A stretch of DNA of 64,000 bases from Tretioscincus oriximinensis (GCA_022410635.1 JAJVDF010000278.1:1530651-1594650); one strand, 5' to 3'; counted from the first letter of the stretch, positions 36,186-48,641 are shown. The notes: generated from the letters alone by a model not told the origin. Made by a program: numbers and translations.

Positions 36186-36486
36186 TAAGAACATAAGAAT
36201 TGGGTCGGAGCCCATCTAGTCATAAGATTAAAAGAACATAAGAGGTAGAACATAATCTAGCATTCTGTCTCATACAGAGGCCCACTAATTACACCTGGGC
36301 AGTCTGGAAAAGGAGGAAGCAAAATCTTCACCTGTTCCCAATGCCCTGCAAAAGGCATTTGAGGAATACTACATGTTGCACCATCTCGGAAGCAGTATCA
36401 AGACATAGATCCTAGTAACTGTTTATACCCTTGGCTTCCATGAACCTGTCCAATTCTGTCTTAAAGCAATCCAGGCTGCTAGCTAA
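36186..36486 (-). mobile_element. CR1 LINE 3' end
   Basis: The minus-strand CR1 3' end starts with agaacataagaattgggtcg and carries a short duplication of the terminal tail (aaaagaacataagagg). It then runs through the 3' untranslated region to tccaggctgctagcta. Confidence 0.8.
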
Positions 36487-36559
36487 ATGAGAAAGGGAAG
36501 GAGTTTTCTGAAAGGTAAAATTCTAGTAGCGAAATTGTTAGAGACTTCACTGCAAGATC

Positions 36560-37320
36560 CAGTCCAAGTTGTTCTGAAAAAGAAAAAGGAGAATTTTAAA
36601 CATAACAATAGCGTCAGAGAAAAAGAAATGTTGATGAGCATGTGGGAGGATAATTTTAATCCATTGCATATATGGAATTATATAAAAGATACCGATGTCA
36701 GAATATCAAGATNGAAGAAATGAAAACGAAAACAATTCATAAGTGGTATGAAACACGTAGTTACATAACATATATTAATATCACAGTCAGCTTGGGAAGG
36801 AGGAGGAAAGTATTTTTTCTGCATCGATGGTGGGAAAGCAGAAAAATACATGAGTAAGATAAAAAGAGAAATAAGATGCGTAACTATAAATTGGNAAAAA
36901 AAAGCAAAGTTACTATTTGTACAGATAGAGGCAACAGTTTTTAAAATAAACAAATTAATAGAGGCACTGATTTTAAGTTGTTGATTTTGTGATGATAGAA
37001 AGACAATTCCAAATGAAGTCTATAGAATTTGTTTCACTGTGTAATGATTATATGAACTGAAATACATTAAATTAACATAAGAAGAAATTTGACAGATAGA
37101 TTGAAAAACGATACATAACTGGGAGTAAAGGATTAAAGAAAGTGTCTTGTCCCTTTTGATACAAATAATTTTTTATAGAAGTGGTGCTGTGAAGGAAGAA
37201 AAATAATAAAAGGACATAAAGTTTTAGAAATATATTTGGAAGAGGTACGGAACTGCAATTTGTATAACTTTTTGTAATAATTAACAAAAATATTTTTTTA
37301 AAAAATGTGTTGAATGTATG
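36560..37320 (+). mobile_element. L1-like LINE 3' fragment
   Basis: Fragmentary frames give NPLHIWNYIKDTDVR, then KWYETRSYIT, then FLHRWWESRK. This resembles the L1 ORF2 C-terminus around the H-x-WW motif. It is followed by an A-rich 3' region ending in gtaataattaac and an A tract. Stops and frameshifts make it inactive. Confidence 0.5.
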
Positions 37321-37649
37321 CTAGAGTTTTTTTTAAAAAAAAACCCTACTTATATGAACTAATAAAATCTTAACTGATTAGGGCTGATTAGGAAAGAGAT
37401 CTTGGTGTAATGATATAAACCAGTAATTTTTAATAAATAAATAAGTATAGAATTAACATTCTATATAACAGAGGGTTATTGATTCATTTCTCAGCCTATC
37501 TCCATAAGTGGACAATGGTAAACAGTTTCTGTGCTTCCACCGAGAAAACTACAGGGAAGATATCATTAAGGTAGATCTGCAGTCAACCAGGATTCAGTTC
37601 AATTTGATGGTAACCAACAACAAAGCAGATTGAAAGTGACAACATAATG

Positions 37650-38160
37650 TGCATCTTGGAATCCTGTGTTCAGTTCTGGAGGCTCCAATTTAAAAAGGGC
37701 ATTTTGATAAACTAGAGCTAGTGCAAAAGAGAGTTATAAGGATGTGTGTGGTCTGGAAACCATGTCCTTTGAGGAGCGGTTAAAGGATCTTGGGAAGTTT
37801 ATTCTGCAAAAGAGAAGACTGAGAGGAAACCTGATAGCTGCCTACAAATATCTGAAGGGCTGCTACAGAGCACAGGGGTCAGCATCGTTCTCGTTGGCAC
37901 ATGGAAGGACTAGAAACAGTGGGATGAAATTGCAAGGGAGGAGATTTAGATTAGATATCAGAAAAAACATTCTACCAGTAAGGGTGTTAAACCAGTGGAA
38001 CAGGTTGTCACAAGAGGTGATGAGTTCACCTTCTCTGGAAGTCTTCAAACAGAGGCTGGACAGTCATCTGCCTGGAATGGTTTAATGAATTCTTCATTGA
38101 GCAGGGGATTGGACCCNATGACTCGGAGGTTCCTTCCAACTCTATGATTCCATGATTCTA
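37650..38160 (+). mobile_element. CR1 LINE 3' end, ATTCTATG-tail subfamily
   Basis: An open frame at 37744-38085 encodes the CR1 ORF2 C-terminus (FEERLKDLGKF ... RRLRGNLIAAYKYLKG). The 3' end reads ccttccaactctatgattcc and then attctatg. This tail is a different CR1 subfamily from the TTCTTATG-tailed copies. It ends only about 185 bp before exon 3. Confidence 0.85.
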
Positions 38161-38199
38161 TGAGTTGGAGAAGGTTCAGAAAGATTATTTGTTTATTTA

Positions 38200-38224
38200 T
38201 TGGAGTTATACTGTATAACTCCAA
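38200..38224. repeat. Perfect 12-bp-arm palindrome near exon 3
   Basis: ttggagttatac (38200-38211) and gtataactccaa (38213-38224) are exact complements around one T. It lies 120 bp upstream of the exon 3 acceptor. Confidence 0.75.
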
Positions 38225-38344
38225 TACAGATTTTCATGACTAAATATTTCAACTGCTAATGTGATTTGACAAACCTATTTCCCTCTCCTATGTAAAGGTA
38301 TCTTTTCTTAGAACTGCCATTTGTGCTCTGTTTTATGGTCACAG

Positions 38345-38616
38345 GCTGGTACTAATGGATACATGGCCCCTGAAATCCTCAAGGAAGAGAACTATACCTA
38401 TTCTGTGGACTGGTTTGCTATGGGATGCAGCATTTATGAGATGGTTGCTGGCCGGACACCATTCAAGGATTATAAAGAGAAAGTCGATAAAGACGAAGTT
38501 AGAAGAAGAACCGTAGAAGATGAGGTGAAGTTTGCACACGCCAACTTTGATGAACCAACAAAAGAGATTTGCAATCTCTTCTTGGCAAAGAAACCTGAAG
38601 ATCGTTTGGGAAGCAG
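38345..38616 (+). CDS. GRK7: GRK7 coding exon 3 (residues 348-438): activation segment and C-lobe
   Basis: The exon begins AGTNGYMAPE, which includes the APE motif closing the activation segment (355-357). It continues with VDWFAMGCSIYEMVAGRTPF, where D369 is the conserved helix-F aspartate. It ends in LFLAKKPEDRLGS, with R434 as the conserved C-lobe arginine. The exon carries 90 codons plus two bases, so codon 438 (AG|G, Arg) is split by intron 3 (phase 2). The acceptor is cag ending at 38344 and the donor is gtatgg from 38617. An open frame starting upstream at 38321 is intron read-in and is not part of the gene. Confidence 0.96.
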
Positions 38617-38699
38617 GTATGGTGTAATTTCCTTGAGGTAGTACATGAATGATGATATCATTCTTCTTGTGAGGCAGGCAAGGTCATGATGGGTTGTGG

Positions 38700-39360
38700 A
38701 TGGGTGAATATATCTACTGCGAACTAAGAGCCAAAAAGGGGATAGATATGAACTGAACATTTCATCATGTTTCATTGTGTAATGAGAAATTCCAAACAAT
38801 TAAGTTCAAGAATCAATTTGAGGTCTGAAATTCAGCAGTTCTAAACATAATAATTTCTGTTCATTTTGTGGCCTTATGAACATCAAAGAAGAAAATAATT
38901 TTATTTAAGGTTTCTATCAAGATAATGCAATATTCAGCTATGACATATGGATTGAGACACAATGCTCGGTTTGGGGTCGAGATATCANAAGGGGAAAAAG
39001 TGTGGACAAAAGCTGTTTGGATTCAAGATGGCTGCATTCATTTGCCATATAATCCAAGAGGAAAACGCACTGGCCATGCTCAGTCCCCACTGCAATGCTT
39101 TTTCTGAGCAGAGTTTGCTCAGAAAACCATCATAAGTGCAGCTTAACGCAATTCATGTTAAACACTCTGGTGANGATTTTGCTGTGAGCTCTGATGGGAG
39201 CAAGGACTCAAAAGCTGGCAGTTCGGTCCTTGGAAGTCTTCTGGGAAAGGCAAAAGAATTCTAAAAGACTGGGGTGTATGGGTCAGGAGATCCAAGCAGG
39301 CCTCCTGCCTTCCCCCCCCCCCCCCCACACACACACCTTTTTTCCCTTTTCGGATTCTGT
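38700..39360. other. Unassigned intron sequence with a C-run/CA tract
   Basis: No element was recognised except a C run with adjoining CA repeats at about 39312-39337. Confidence 0.35.
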
Positions 39361-39361
39361 T

Positions 39362-39413
39362 AGCTGATAGTAGCTGGGGTTCCGATCAGCTGATTGCAGC
39401 TGAGGTTTTGATC
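39362..39413. repeat. 26-bp tandem duplication
   Basis: Two adjacent imperfect 26-bp units (39362-39387 and 39388-39413) begin agctgat and end gatc. Confidence 0.6.
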
Positions 39414-40377
39414 AGTATAGGAAAACAGGTGAGGGGGAAGGCAGGAGATGTGGACCCAGGCCTTTAGGGGTTCATCTTCCTTTCCCAGAGAACCCCCCAA
39501 ATGGGGATGGAGACTACAGAAAAGATTCCTATTCCACTCTGCTGCTTTTCACCCCCATTTTTTCCTCATGTTACAACTCGACCTAAGAATTTCATTTTGA
39601 ACTACTAAAACACAATTTGGTGAAATCATAGGAATCCCATGGGTTGCTTACTTTACCATTCCTATTTTCATCAGAGAAAAAAGTAATTGCACTACTTTAA
39701 GCTCTCCAGGTTCATAACAGGAAATATATATAAGGGCCCTACTACACAAGGGTCTCTTATCAGCTGATTAGGATCATCATAATGCCTCTGCTGCACAAGA
39801 CAACGGAGCTTTTGCTGTCCTCCCAGGGTCCACCTGGGAAAAATCTCTTTTGTAACGAAATAGCAGATTGCTGCTTCCATAAGAAGCTGCCTTCGTCCTC
39901 GGTGTGTGGCATGCCATTGTGGGATTTCCAATACTGCAAGAAGACNCCAGCAAGAACTGCAGAATCGCATCTAACTGACATGTGCTGTATGAACAGAGGG
40001 CCGACTGGGTTATTTCGGGCTTAAACCCCATTTCAGCTTTTACCATGTGGTCTGGAGGGAACCTGAGACTCCAAGATGTGGACTGGATGCTATAAGGATG
40101 TATGATTAGTTTCCCTCAAAAAGGACCCTTGGTTAAGGAACAATCTAAACAACTTAAAGAAAGCTGTTGGTTTTTTTTGTTTCTGCAAGTTAACAGTGCC
40201 TATGAGCCCTTTGGTGGATATGTTATATTTGCAGGCCTTAGAAGATTGTTTATGTATGATAATTGCTATACAGAATGCCAACTAGGCTGGATTTATTGAG
40301 GGGGCCTAACACACTTTGTTAGACTTCGATTTAAGAATTATCTGTATTTGTTTCCCTGACATTTGAAAATTACGCCT

Positions 40378-40546
40378 ATGTGTGTATAGAACTGAATACA
40401 ACTAATTTATTTGCATTTCCAAGCTGATATTCATGCCCATTTGTATATGCTTATTTCATTAGATGTGTGTATAGTACTGAATACAACTAATTTATTTGCA
40501 TTTCCAAGCTGATATTCATGCTCATTTGTATATGCTTATTTCATTT
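40378..40546. repeat. 85-bp direct tandem duplication
   Basis: Unit 1 (40378-40462) and unit 2 (from 40463) start atgtgtgtatag and are nearly identical through tatgcttatttcatt. I see only two substitutions over about 80 bp, so the duplication is young compared with its surroundings. Confidence 0.85.
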
Positions 40547-40639
40547 ATGTTTTGGGATTTACAGATATGTTTGTCTGCTTGATGCTTGAAAATAAACTTT
40601 TCCAATCTTATTTTTAGATACTTACATTTCAATACATTC

Positions 40640-40745
40640 CTGGCTGGACAGTAATCTGTCTGGGATGGTTTAGTGNATGCTACATTGAACAGGGAGCTGG
40701 ACCTGATGACCTTGGAGGTCCCTTCCAACTCTATGATTCTATATA
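40640..40745 (+). mobile_element. CR1 LINE 3' end, ATTCTATG-tail subfamily, short
   Basis: It contains ggctggacagtaatctg and ccttccaactctatgattct, matching the end of 37650-38160. Confidence 0.75.
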
Positions 40746-40823
40746 TTTTTTTTGTTATTACCCAGGAGAGCCTGAACATAGTGCAATCACTTTTTTCTTT
40801 TATCTCTATGTGCTTTACCTTTT

Positions 40824-41090
40824 GTTTGTTCTATTTATTTATTTGTACTTATATCCCGCCCTATACCGAAGGTCTCATGGCAGCCANCCAAAGGATGGTG
40901 CACATAGCCTTTATTGCTTTCTCCACAACAGACACCCTGTGAGGTAGGCAGGGCTGAGAGAGTTCCAAAGAACTGTGACTGGCCCCAGATTACCCAGCAG
41001 GCTTTCATGGAGGAGTGGAGAATCGAACCAGGAGACTACCTGATAAGAGTCCAACACTCTAACCACTACACCAAACTGTTTGTTCTATTT
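40824..41090 (-). repeat. SINE family A, full-length with 13-bp target duplication
   Basis: The sequence gtttgttctattt occurs at 40824-40836 and again at 41078-41090, flanking the SINE body (40837-41077). The body has the same head, core and tail as 31269-31523. The target duplication shows retrotransposition by target-primed reverse transcription. Confidence 0.85.
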
Positions 41091-41810
41091 GATCCCTATT
41101 TTTATGGCAGCACTGTACGGGCCACTGCTGCTATCTCTAATTCTCCATCACCACCCAAAATATTTTTGGCTTATGACTATTCAGTTCTTGTAATCACGTC
41201 AAGAAGCTCTCTCTTCCCATTTCTTGCCAGTGCCTATTTGATTCTTTATGCAGTAAAGCACAGCAAATCAATCAACTGGTCAGTGACAACTAAGGAAACC
41301 TACTCCAGGACAGAACAGTGTAGCAGTGATTGATGGCTGAANGGCCAGGTTAGAACATTCATGTTGGCATCCCTGGGTTTGAACCAACTCTCTGCCAGGA
41401 AGGCTCTCACCCTGACGTACTTCATAGATTTCTTTGGGGAATAAAAGGGAGAGGTAGAAAATGATGTGTCCTGCCTTGGGCTCTTTGAAAGAAAGGCAGG
41501 AAATAATTGTTGTGAATAAATAATGTAAATAAATAATTTAAGGCTAAGGAACAGTTTGAAACAAGTCCAGGATTGAGTCAAAAGTAGGCATTTTACTTGT
41601 GAGTTCGGTAATGCCATTTGCTTACACAAAAAGGAAAAACGTGGTTTGGCTAGTACTTATTTCATTTATTTATTTACAGCATGTATGTAACACCCTTCTC
41701 TGGAATGCTGTCCTTAACNTACTCTCGTAGCAAACCGCTTAAAAAAGCAAACTGCAAATATAAGATGTTAACATGCTGCTCTGGATGGTGTCATATTAAC
41801 AGCACAAGGC
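41091..41810. other. Unassigned intron sequence
   Basis: Frames at 41300-41629 (minus) are not recognised. No repeat was seen by eye. Confidence 0.3.
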
Positions 41811-41814
41811 CTGG

Positions 41815-41945
41815 TCATTTTCCTTTCTTCCGTCCTGAAAAATGAGTTTTATCTGATTTTTGTCTGAATTAAACCAGAAAAAAATGGATTAAACTGATTT
41901 TTCAGTACTGGGAAAGGTTTAAAAGTATATGTGTGACCAAGGCCA
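41815..41945. repeat. Palindromic repeat, family P4
   Basis: It has the inverted motifs cgtcctgaaaaatgag and tttcagtactgggaaagg, ending in aaaagtatatgtgtgacc. Confidence 0.4.
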
Positions 41946-43380
41946 TAGACAGATATCTACTCTGAAGCAGCCTCAATGTAAAAGAGCACAACAGAAAGGG
42001 TTAAAGGCAGATGAAGATGAAGGAAGATGGACTGTAAGAAGGGCTGGCATATGTATTTAAATCATGGTTACAGTCAGGAATGTTGATGAAAAGACCAGAG
42101 AAAATTTGGCTACTGAAATGATGTTAAGGGAGGGAAGATTAGTACTGTGTATGTCCTGGTTCATATTTTTGTCAAAAGTGAACAAAATGAAGCAGCTCAG
42201 ATTTCTGAATACAAACCTGTAAATCGCTCTAATTAATGCTCTGGATTTAGTTAAAAGTAGATATGAACTGAAGGATAAACATTTCTTTCAATTATTATAA
42301 TACTCTTGTTGCATTAGAAATTTTCACCATCATCATACAAACCTGCAAATATTACATTTGAAAATACTGTAAACGGGCAAAGATTTCATTGGTTTTTTAA
42401 AAATGCTAGTGATTCATCCTTTAGAAAGTTCATAGAGCAAAGAAGAAATGACTCATGAGCTCTGGTCTAGAGGGTGTCGCACNCAATCAGCATAACGGTT
42501 TGACAGAAAGGAAATCATATAGCTTCCTACATTAACGCACATCTCCAGGTTAACCGCTCTGAATCATTTCATAGTTTGACACATTGCCACCTTTGCATCA
42601 TCAGATCAAAATCACGGCAGAAGAACAGCAGCCAGGGTCCCAACTGAAATATTTCCGTAGATCTTCCTAAACTACACTTTGATGTACTAAAAATCAATTT
42701 ATTTCATGCAGAGGCTTTCAAATGAGGATTATCATAGTTTTTGTTGAATAGTTGTTAGCGATTGGTTTGTACTGATTGCAATTTTTGTTGATAGTGCTTT
42801 AGTTTTATTTGCNACTCTTTTTTATCTACAGCTATAAGCAGCAAAAGGGAGCATGCACAAAACTTAGAAGCAGGAAACATCTGTACAGAAAAANTGATTC
42901 TCTCAGAGGCATCACAGGCTGCATCCAGAGACATACATTAATGTGCTACTGGTGATTCTACTAAGGGAGCACAACAATGCTCTTCCTCGAGCTTTTCCCT
43001 CATAGTTGTTTGAAGAATTCTCATAGTGCTTTTAGCTACATGTTGATAGGATGGTATTGTATGGATTGCTGCACAGGAATTCTCATNACTTTCAGAGAGG
43101 ATGGTGGCTGCAGGGAAGATAATTACCATACATGAATAATGTGAGTACTCATTTGCACAATCATGAACTCACACTCATGAAACAGCAATGATGAATGGAA
43201 AGCATCATAACACAGAGCTAACAACCCTGCCACAACTCAGATAACANTTTTGCCTTGAATTAAACTCACAGAAAGGGAGAGTCAACAGTGAACCAGGATA
43301 GGGAGAAAAATGGACTGTCCAATCAACGCAACAAACATGTTGCATGACTTCATAGATAAAAAGTGCCATAATGTGTAATG
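41946..43380. other. Unassigned intron sequence
   Basis: AT-rich DNA with a few N bases. Nothing recognisable was seen. Confidence 0.3.
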
Positions 43381-43394
43381 TGTGAGGTTGGAGA

Positions 43395-43878
43395 CCTTAT
43401 GGACCTCTTCAGCCTTGAAAGACAATGTTTGAAGTTGATCTGATTGAAGTGTACAAAATCATGCATGGGATGGATAGGGTAAAGATAGAAAAATGTTTTC
43501 TCTATCACACAACACTTGGACCAGAGGGTATTCCTTGNAACTGATGGGCTGAAAAGTGAGAACAGACAAAGGAATATTTTTTCATCCAGAGGGTCATCAG
43601 CCTATGGAAGTTACTTACTAACAGCTTGGATAGCTTCAAGACAGGATTAGACAGTTTTATACCAAGGGTATAAATGATTACTAGGGTGGATGTCTGGATG
43701 TTGTCTCTGGGATGGAGCAACAGACAATATTCCTGAAATAGTCATGAATAGGTGCATATTTTGCCTTCTTCTGTTCAGACAGCCCAGGTGCATCTGGTGG
43801 GCCTCTGTGTGAGACAGAATGCTGGATTGGATGGGCTTTGGCTAGATTCAGTATAGTTCTCCTTATGTTCTTATGAAA
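43395..43878 (+). mobile_element. CR1 LINE 3' fragment
   Basis: It runs from cctcttcagccttgaaagac through the ORF2 C-terminus to a 3' end reading ccttatgttcttatg. Frameshifts are present throughout. Confidence 0.85.
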
Positions 43879-44249
43879 GTAGACCAGTGGTGAAGAAATC
43901 ATCATTCATTTTCAGAATTTCTTGAAGATGCATGGGCAGATTCAAGTGGTCACCAACAGCTGAGGTCAACTCCATGGTCCCTAGCAACAAAATTAGCATT
44001 GAAGAAGTTTCAGAAATAGCACACCTCCAGGAATTGCTGGACTGGGCAAGTGGCTTAAAATGTTAGCAGCAGCCTGTTCACACAGGTCCGATGGACTCCT
44101 ACAAGAGTCAACGGGCAATTAACGCTCTTCCTAGTCATAATCTTTAACATCTGATAATACATAGTTATCATAAACCTTAGGTAGCCTTATAGCCTGTGCA
44201 TTTTTCAAAAATCTTCAGCACACATTGTGTGATTGGGCAAACTCTTGTT

Positions 44250-46805
44250 CAACTCATGAAAAAGAGATAAAATTCTTAGACATGCTAACTGATTGTTTCC
44301 TAGAGCAGGTGGTTTTAGAACCAACCAGGGGAAAGTGAATCCTGGATTTAGTCCTAACTAATGAACAGGACCTGATACAAGATGTGACTGTAACTGATCC
44401 CATAGGAAACAGTGACCACAATACGATAACTTTCAACCTGAATGTGGACAGAAAGTTGTCAAGCAGTTCTAACACGGTAACTTTCAACTTTCACAGAGGA
44501 AATTTTCCCAAAATGAGGAAAATGGTAAAAAATAAAATAAAAGGGAAAGTGAGAAAAGTACAGTCCCTTCAAAAAGCGTGGAAATTGTTTGTAAATACAA
44601 TATTGGAAGCTCAAATAAAATGCATTCCCAAGAGAAGAAAGGGTTCTGCCAAGTCCAAGAAGACACCCGTATGGCTTACCTCTGCAGTAAAGGAAGTAAT
44701 TGGAATGAAGAGAAGCTCATTTAAAAAGTGGAAGGCTTATCCTAGTGAGGAGAACAGAAGGGAGCACAAACTGTGGCAAACCAAATGCAAGGTGGTAGTG
44801 AGGGATGCGAAGAAAAACTTTGAGGAGCACATTGCAAAGAATATTAAAAGAAATAATAAGGACTTTTCAAATACATCAGAAAAAAGAAACCAACCAGGAA
44901 AGCCGTCGGACCACTCGACAGCAATGGACAAAAGGGCATAATTAAGGAGGACGTGGAGATTGCAGAGAGGTTAAATGAATTTTTTGCTTCAGTTTTCACT
45001 GAAGAAGACAGAGGGAATTTACCCACAACAGATTTAGTTTTCTCAGAAAGAACACCAGAGGAATTGAACGGGATAGAGATAACAAGGGAGGAGGTCCTTG
45101 CTAGCCTAAATAAGCTGAACATTTATAAATCCCCAGGGCCAGACGGCATTCACCCAAGAATTCTTAAAGAACTCAAATGCGAAATTGCCGAACTTCTAAC
45201 CAAAATATTTAATCTTTCCTTAAGATCAGGCACAGTACCAATAGATTGGAAGGTAGCTAATGTAACACCAATCTTCAAAAAAGGATCCCGGGGTGATCCC
45301 GGAAATTACAGACCAATCAGTTTAACATCAATTCCAGGTAAAGTGTTGGAAACCTTAATTAAGGACAAAATTACTAAACACATGGAGAAGCATGCATTGC
45401 TGAATGAAACTCAGCATGGCTTTAGCAAAGGTAAATCATGCCTTACCAACTTGCTAGAATTCTTTGAGAATGTAAACAAACATGTAGATAAAGGGGATCC
45501 AGTTGATATTGTGTATCTAGATTTTCAGAAGGCGTTTGATAAAGTCCCTCATCAAAGGCTTCTAAAAAAACTCCATACTCATGGTATAAGAGGACAGACT
45601 TTGTCCTGGATTGGAAACTGGCTAAAAGATAGAAAACAGAGGGTAGTATTAAATGGACAGTTCTCTGAGTGGAAAGAGGTAGAAGTGGGGTACCCCAGGG
45701 ATCTGTACTGGGACCCTTGCTTTTCAATATATTTATAAATGATCTGGATGCCGAGGTAAATAGTGAAGTAGCCAAGTTTGCTGACGACACTAAGCTGTTC
45801 AGGGTAGTGAAAACTGAAAATGATTGTAAGGCACTCCAGAGTGATTTATTGAAATTGGGTGAGTGGGCATCAAAGTGGCAAATGCACTTCAACTTAAGCA
45901 AGTGCAAGGTCATGCATATTGGGGCAAAGAACCCAAAATACTCCTACCACCTGATGGGAACCAAGCTTTCTGTGACCGAGCAAGAAAAGGATCTTGGGGT
46001 GTTAGTGGACAATTCAATGAAAATGTCAACCCAGTGTGCAGCAGCTGCAAAAAAGGCAAATTCCATGTTGGGGATAATTAGGAAAGGAATCGAAAATAAG
46101 TCAGCAAATGTTGTTTTGCCTCTTTATAAATCTGTGGTGAGGCCACATTTGGAATACTGTGTTCAATTCTGGTCACCACATCTCAAGAGGGATATTTTGG
46201 AACTGGAGAAGGTGCAGAAAAGGGCAACAAAAATGATCAAGGGTCTGGAGCACCTCCCTTACGAAGCAAGGCTGCAACGTCTGGGCCTCTTCAGCCTTGA
46301 AAGGAGACGTTTGAGGGGTGATCTGATTGAAGTGTACAAAATCATGCATGGGATCGACAGGNTGAATAGAGAAAAAATGTTTTCTCTATCACACAACACA
46401 AGGACCAGAGGGCACTCCTTAAAACTGTTGGGTAGAAAAGTGAGAACAGACAAAGGGAAGTATTTTTTCACCCAGAGGGTCATCGGCCTGTGGAATTTAC
46501 TTCCNGAAGAGGTAGTGGTAGCTAACAGCTTGGATAGTTTCAAGACAGGACTAGACAGGTTTATGGACACTAAGGGTATAAATGGATACTAAGATAGTTG
46601 TCTGGATGTAGCCTCCGGGATGGAGCAACAGGCAGGACTTTTGAAATACCATTTGCAGGGAGTCATGAACAGGAGCATATTTTGCTTTCCTCTGTTCGGA
46701 CTGCCCAGATGCATCTGGTGGACCTTTGTGTGACACAGAATGCTGGACTCGATGGGCTGTGGCCTGATCCAGTATGGCTCTTCTTATGTTCTTATGTTCT
46801 TATGT
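44250..46805 (+). mobile_element. CR1 LINE, best-preserved copy (EN tail, RT, C-terminus, 3' end)
   Basis: A 5'-truncated CR1 non-LTR retrotransposon. It opens with the end of the endonuclease (VLEPTRGK, then an SDH motif near 44415). The reverse transcriptase follows, with YRPISLTSIPGKVLE, QHGFSKGKSC, the catalytic VYLDFQKAFDKVPHQRL, GVPQGSVLGPLLF and FADDTKLF. The C-terminal region includes RRLRGDLIEVYKIMHGID, and the 3' end repeats cttatgtt. Coding is split into frames 44384-44941, 44953-45738 and 45669-46592. A short T run near 44863-44867, one base shorter than in the 63537 copy, explains the first break. A one-base change near 45680 explains the second. It is close to intact but inactive. 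Confidence 0.92.
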
Positions 46806-47124
46806 GGTAGTAATATATTGGACTTATAAAGCATCCAGACAGATCAAACGCTGATGCTTATGTGCAAGCTAAGAGGATATTTTCACATGGGTCACTCACT
46901 GATAATCTCAGCCACTGTAAGCGTGTTGGAGCATTTTTTCTTATTTTAGAAAAGTCCAGCTCTCATTATAACATTTTTCATAATATTGCTAAAGCCTACC
47001 TTGGGAACAACAATTTACCCAAAGTATGGGCTTTGGGTCATGCACACAGCCCATTTTCAAAGCAGAAGCAGCCAATATGCATGCAAAGTTGACCTTCTAG
47101 ATATTTCACACTGGCAAAGTACCT
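46806..47124. other. Unassigned intron sequence
   Basis: No element or ORF was recognised. Confidence 0.3.
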
Positions 47125-47136
47125 GGAAGTAAAAAT

Positions 47137-47290
47137 ATAAGAGAAGCCCTGCTGAATTGGGCCGGAGCCCACTTAGTCCAGCATTCTGTCTCACATAGTG
47201 GCCCACCAATTAGTGATGTCAAGCAAAAGGCGGCAAAACCCTCACCTATTTCTACACCTCTTCTGGAAGTGTGTATCAATTGGTCTGCAT
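47137..47290 (-). mobile_element. CR1 LINE 3' end, short
   Basis: It contains taagagaagccctgctgaat and tccagcattctgtctcacat. It is the terminal part of a CR1 on the minus strand. Confidence 0.75.
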
Positions 47291-47884
47291 TTTTAGCAAT
47301 AATTCTGGAAAAACTCTGCTTAGTAAAGAGATACATAATTCTGTTTGAGGCTTTTGTTTCTTATTCAGAAATCTTTCTGCTTGCATTTTATATCATGTTT
47401 TTAGTCCCACCCTGTATCTTAGATGTGAAAATGTTGTTCTAATTACTCAACAGCNTGCATAAGGGCTGAGAAATGTTTTAATGTCTCCTTCTTCATCATC
47501 TGGTATCATCCTGCTTCAGCTTGCCGAATGTTGTATTAACCTCTGAAGGATCACAGAATTGCCTTCCACTGTTATTTGTGCAGATGTTTGTCATGCTGCT
47601 GTTGATGTTCTCAAATATGCTGCTTTAGCATTCTTTGCTAGTTGTGAGACTTTTGCGATTACTAAGAAGCTTCTTCTCTCTAAAGTGCCCTCCACTATGT
47701 AGTAAAAAAAATCTACCTTCGAGTTACTTAGAGAACATCGGATGTAATTACAGAGATAAAGTATGAAGAATCACTGGAATATAAATGTCAACAGTATCAT
47801 TCAAAACATCATTCTCTAGACATTAAATCTGATCTAAAAATGTTTTCATACATTATATGCTAATGTTCTTGTGGTCCTTTAGAA

Positions 47885-48641
47885 CAGGGGTCCTCAAAGG
47901 ACAGCCTGCAGGCCACATGCGGCCTGCCGAGGACATTTATCTGGCCCACAAGATGTTTTTGTCGCTGCCATCTGTCCTGCTTTCCAGCTGACTAGTCCCG
48001 GGCTCACAGTAACACACCCTTGCCTTTTCAATACGACATGCGCACAATGCGCACTTCATGACACTAGGCGGCCCCAAAACAGCTCCCTTCCATCATGTTC
48101 CTTTAGAGGCATCACTGCGCATGTCTATTAAAAGCCATCCTCATACTCTCAGAGTATTCTGAAAAGGCAAAGCTTTTGAGGAAGATCAGCCAGTGCGCAT
48201 GCCTTGTGGGGGATCTTTGCCACATTCAATATGGTGGACAATTGAGTATCATATGCTTTACGATAAGCTGTACTGTTAAGCATATTGTTGCAAAATGTCA
48301 CCTTCTCCTTAGCTAGCATAATTAAAACCAGGGGCAGCCTGCTGCTATCTGAAAGCCAAAATAAGAATAAGTTAGGATTTATTTCTTTTTTGAAGTTAGG
48401 AGAGTTAGTTAGTTGGTTGGGGATAGTTTCTAGGGGAGTTGAATCACTGTGATAATACAAATAATGAGTGCTTATCGCATGCCCCCCCCCCAAACTGGTA
48501 ATCAGCCTAGGGCCCCATGGGAACTTAATCTGGCTCTTCAAACAGCTGAGGAGTAGAAAAATAATTTAATTAACAGTTAGTCCAGTCCTCCAGCGGTGTG
48601 AGGAACAGTGAACTGNCCCCCGTTTAAAAAAATTGAGGATC
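47885..48641. mobile_element. hAT-like element remnant
   Basis: The left end caggggtcctcaaa and a right end with cgtttaaaaaaattgagg are imperfect inverted repeats resembling vertebrate hAT termini. The interior carries gcctgcaggccacatgcggc. No transposase frame remains, and target duplications cannot be read with confidence. Confidence 0.5.

Noticed and set aside
38321..38344. Start codon upstream of exon 3
   Set aside because: It is read-in from the intron; the frame becomes GRK7-like only after the acceptor.
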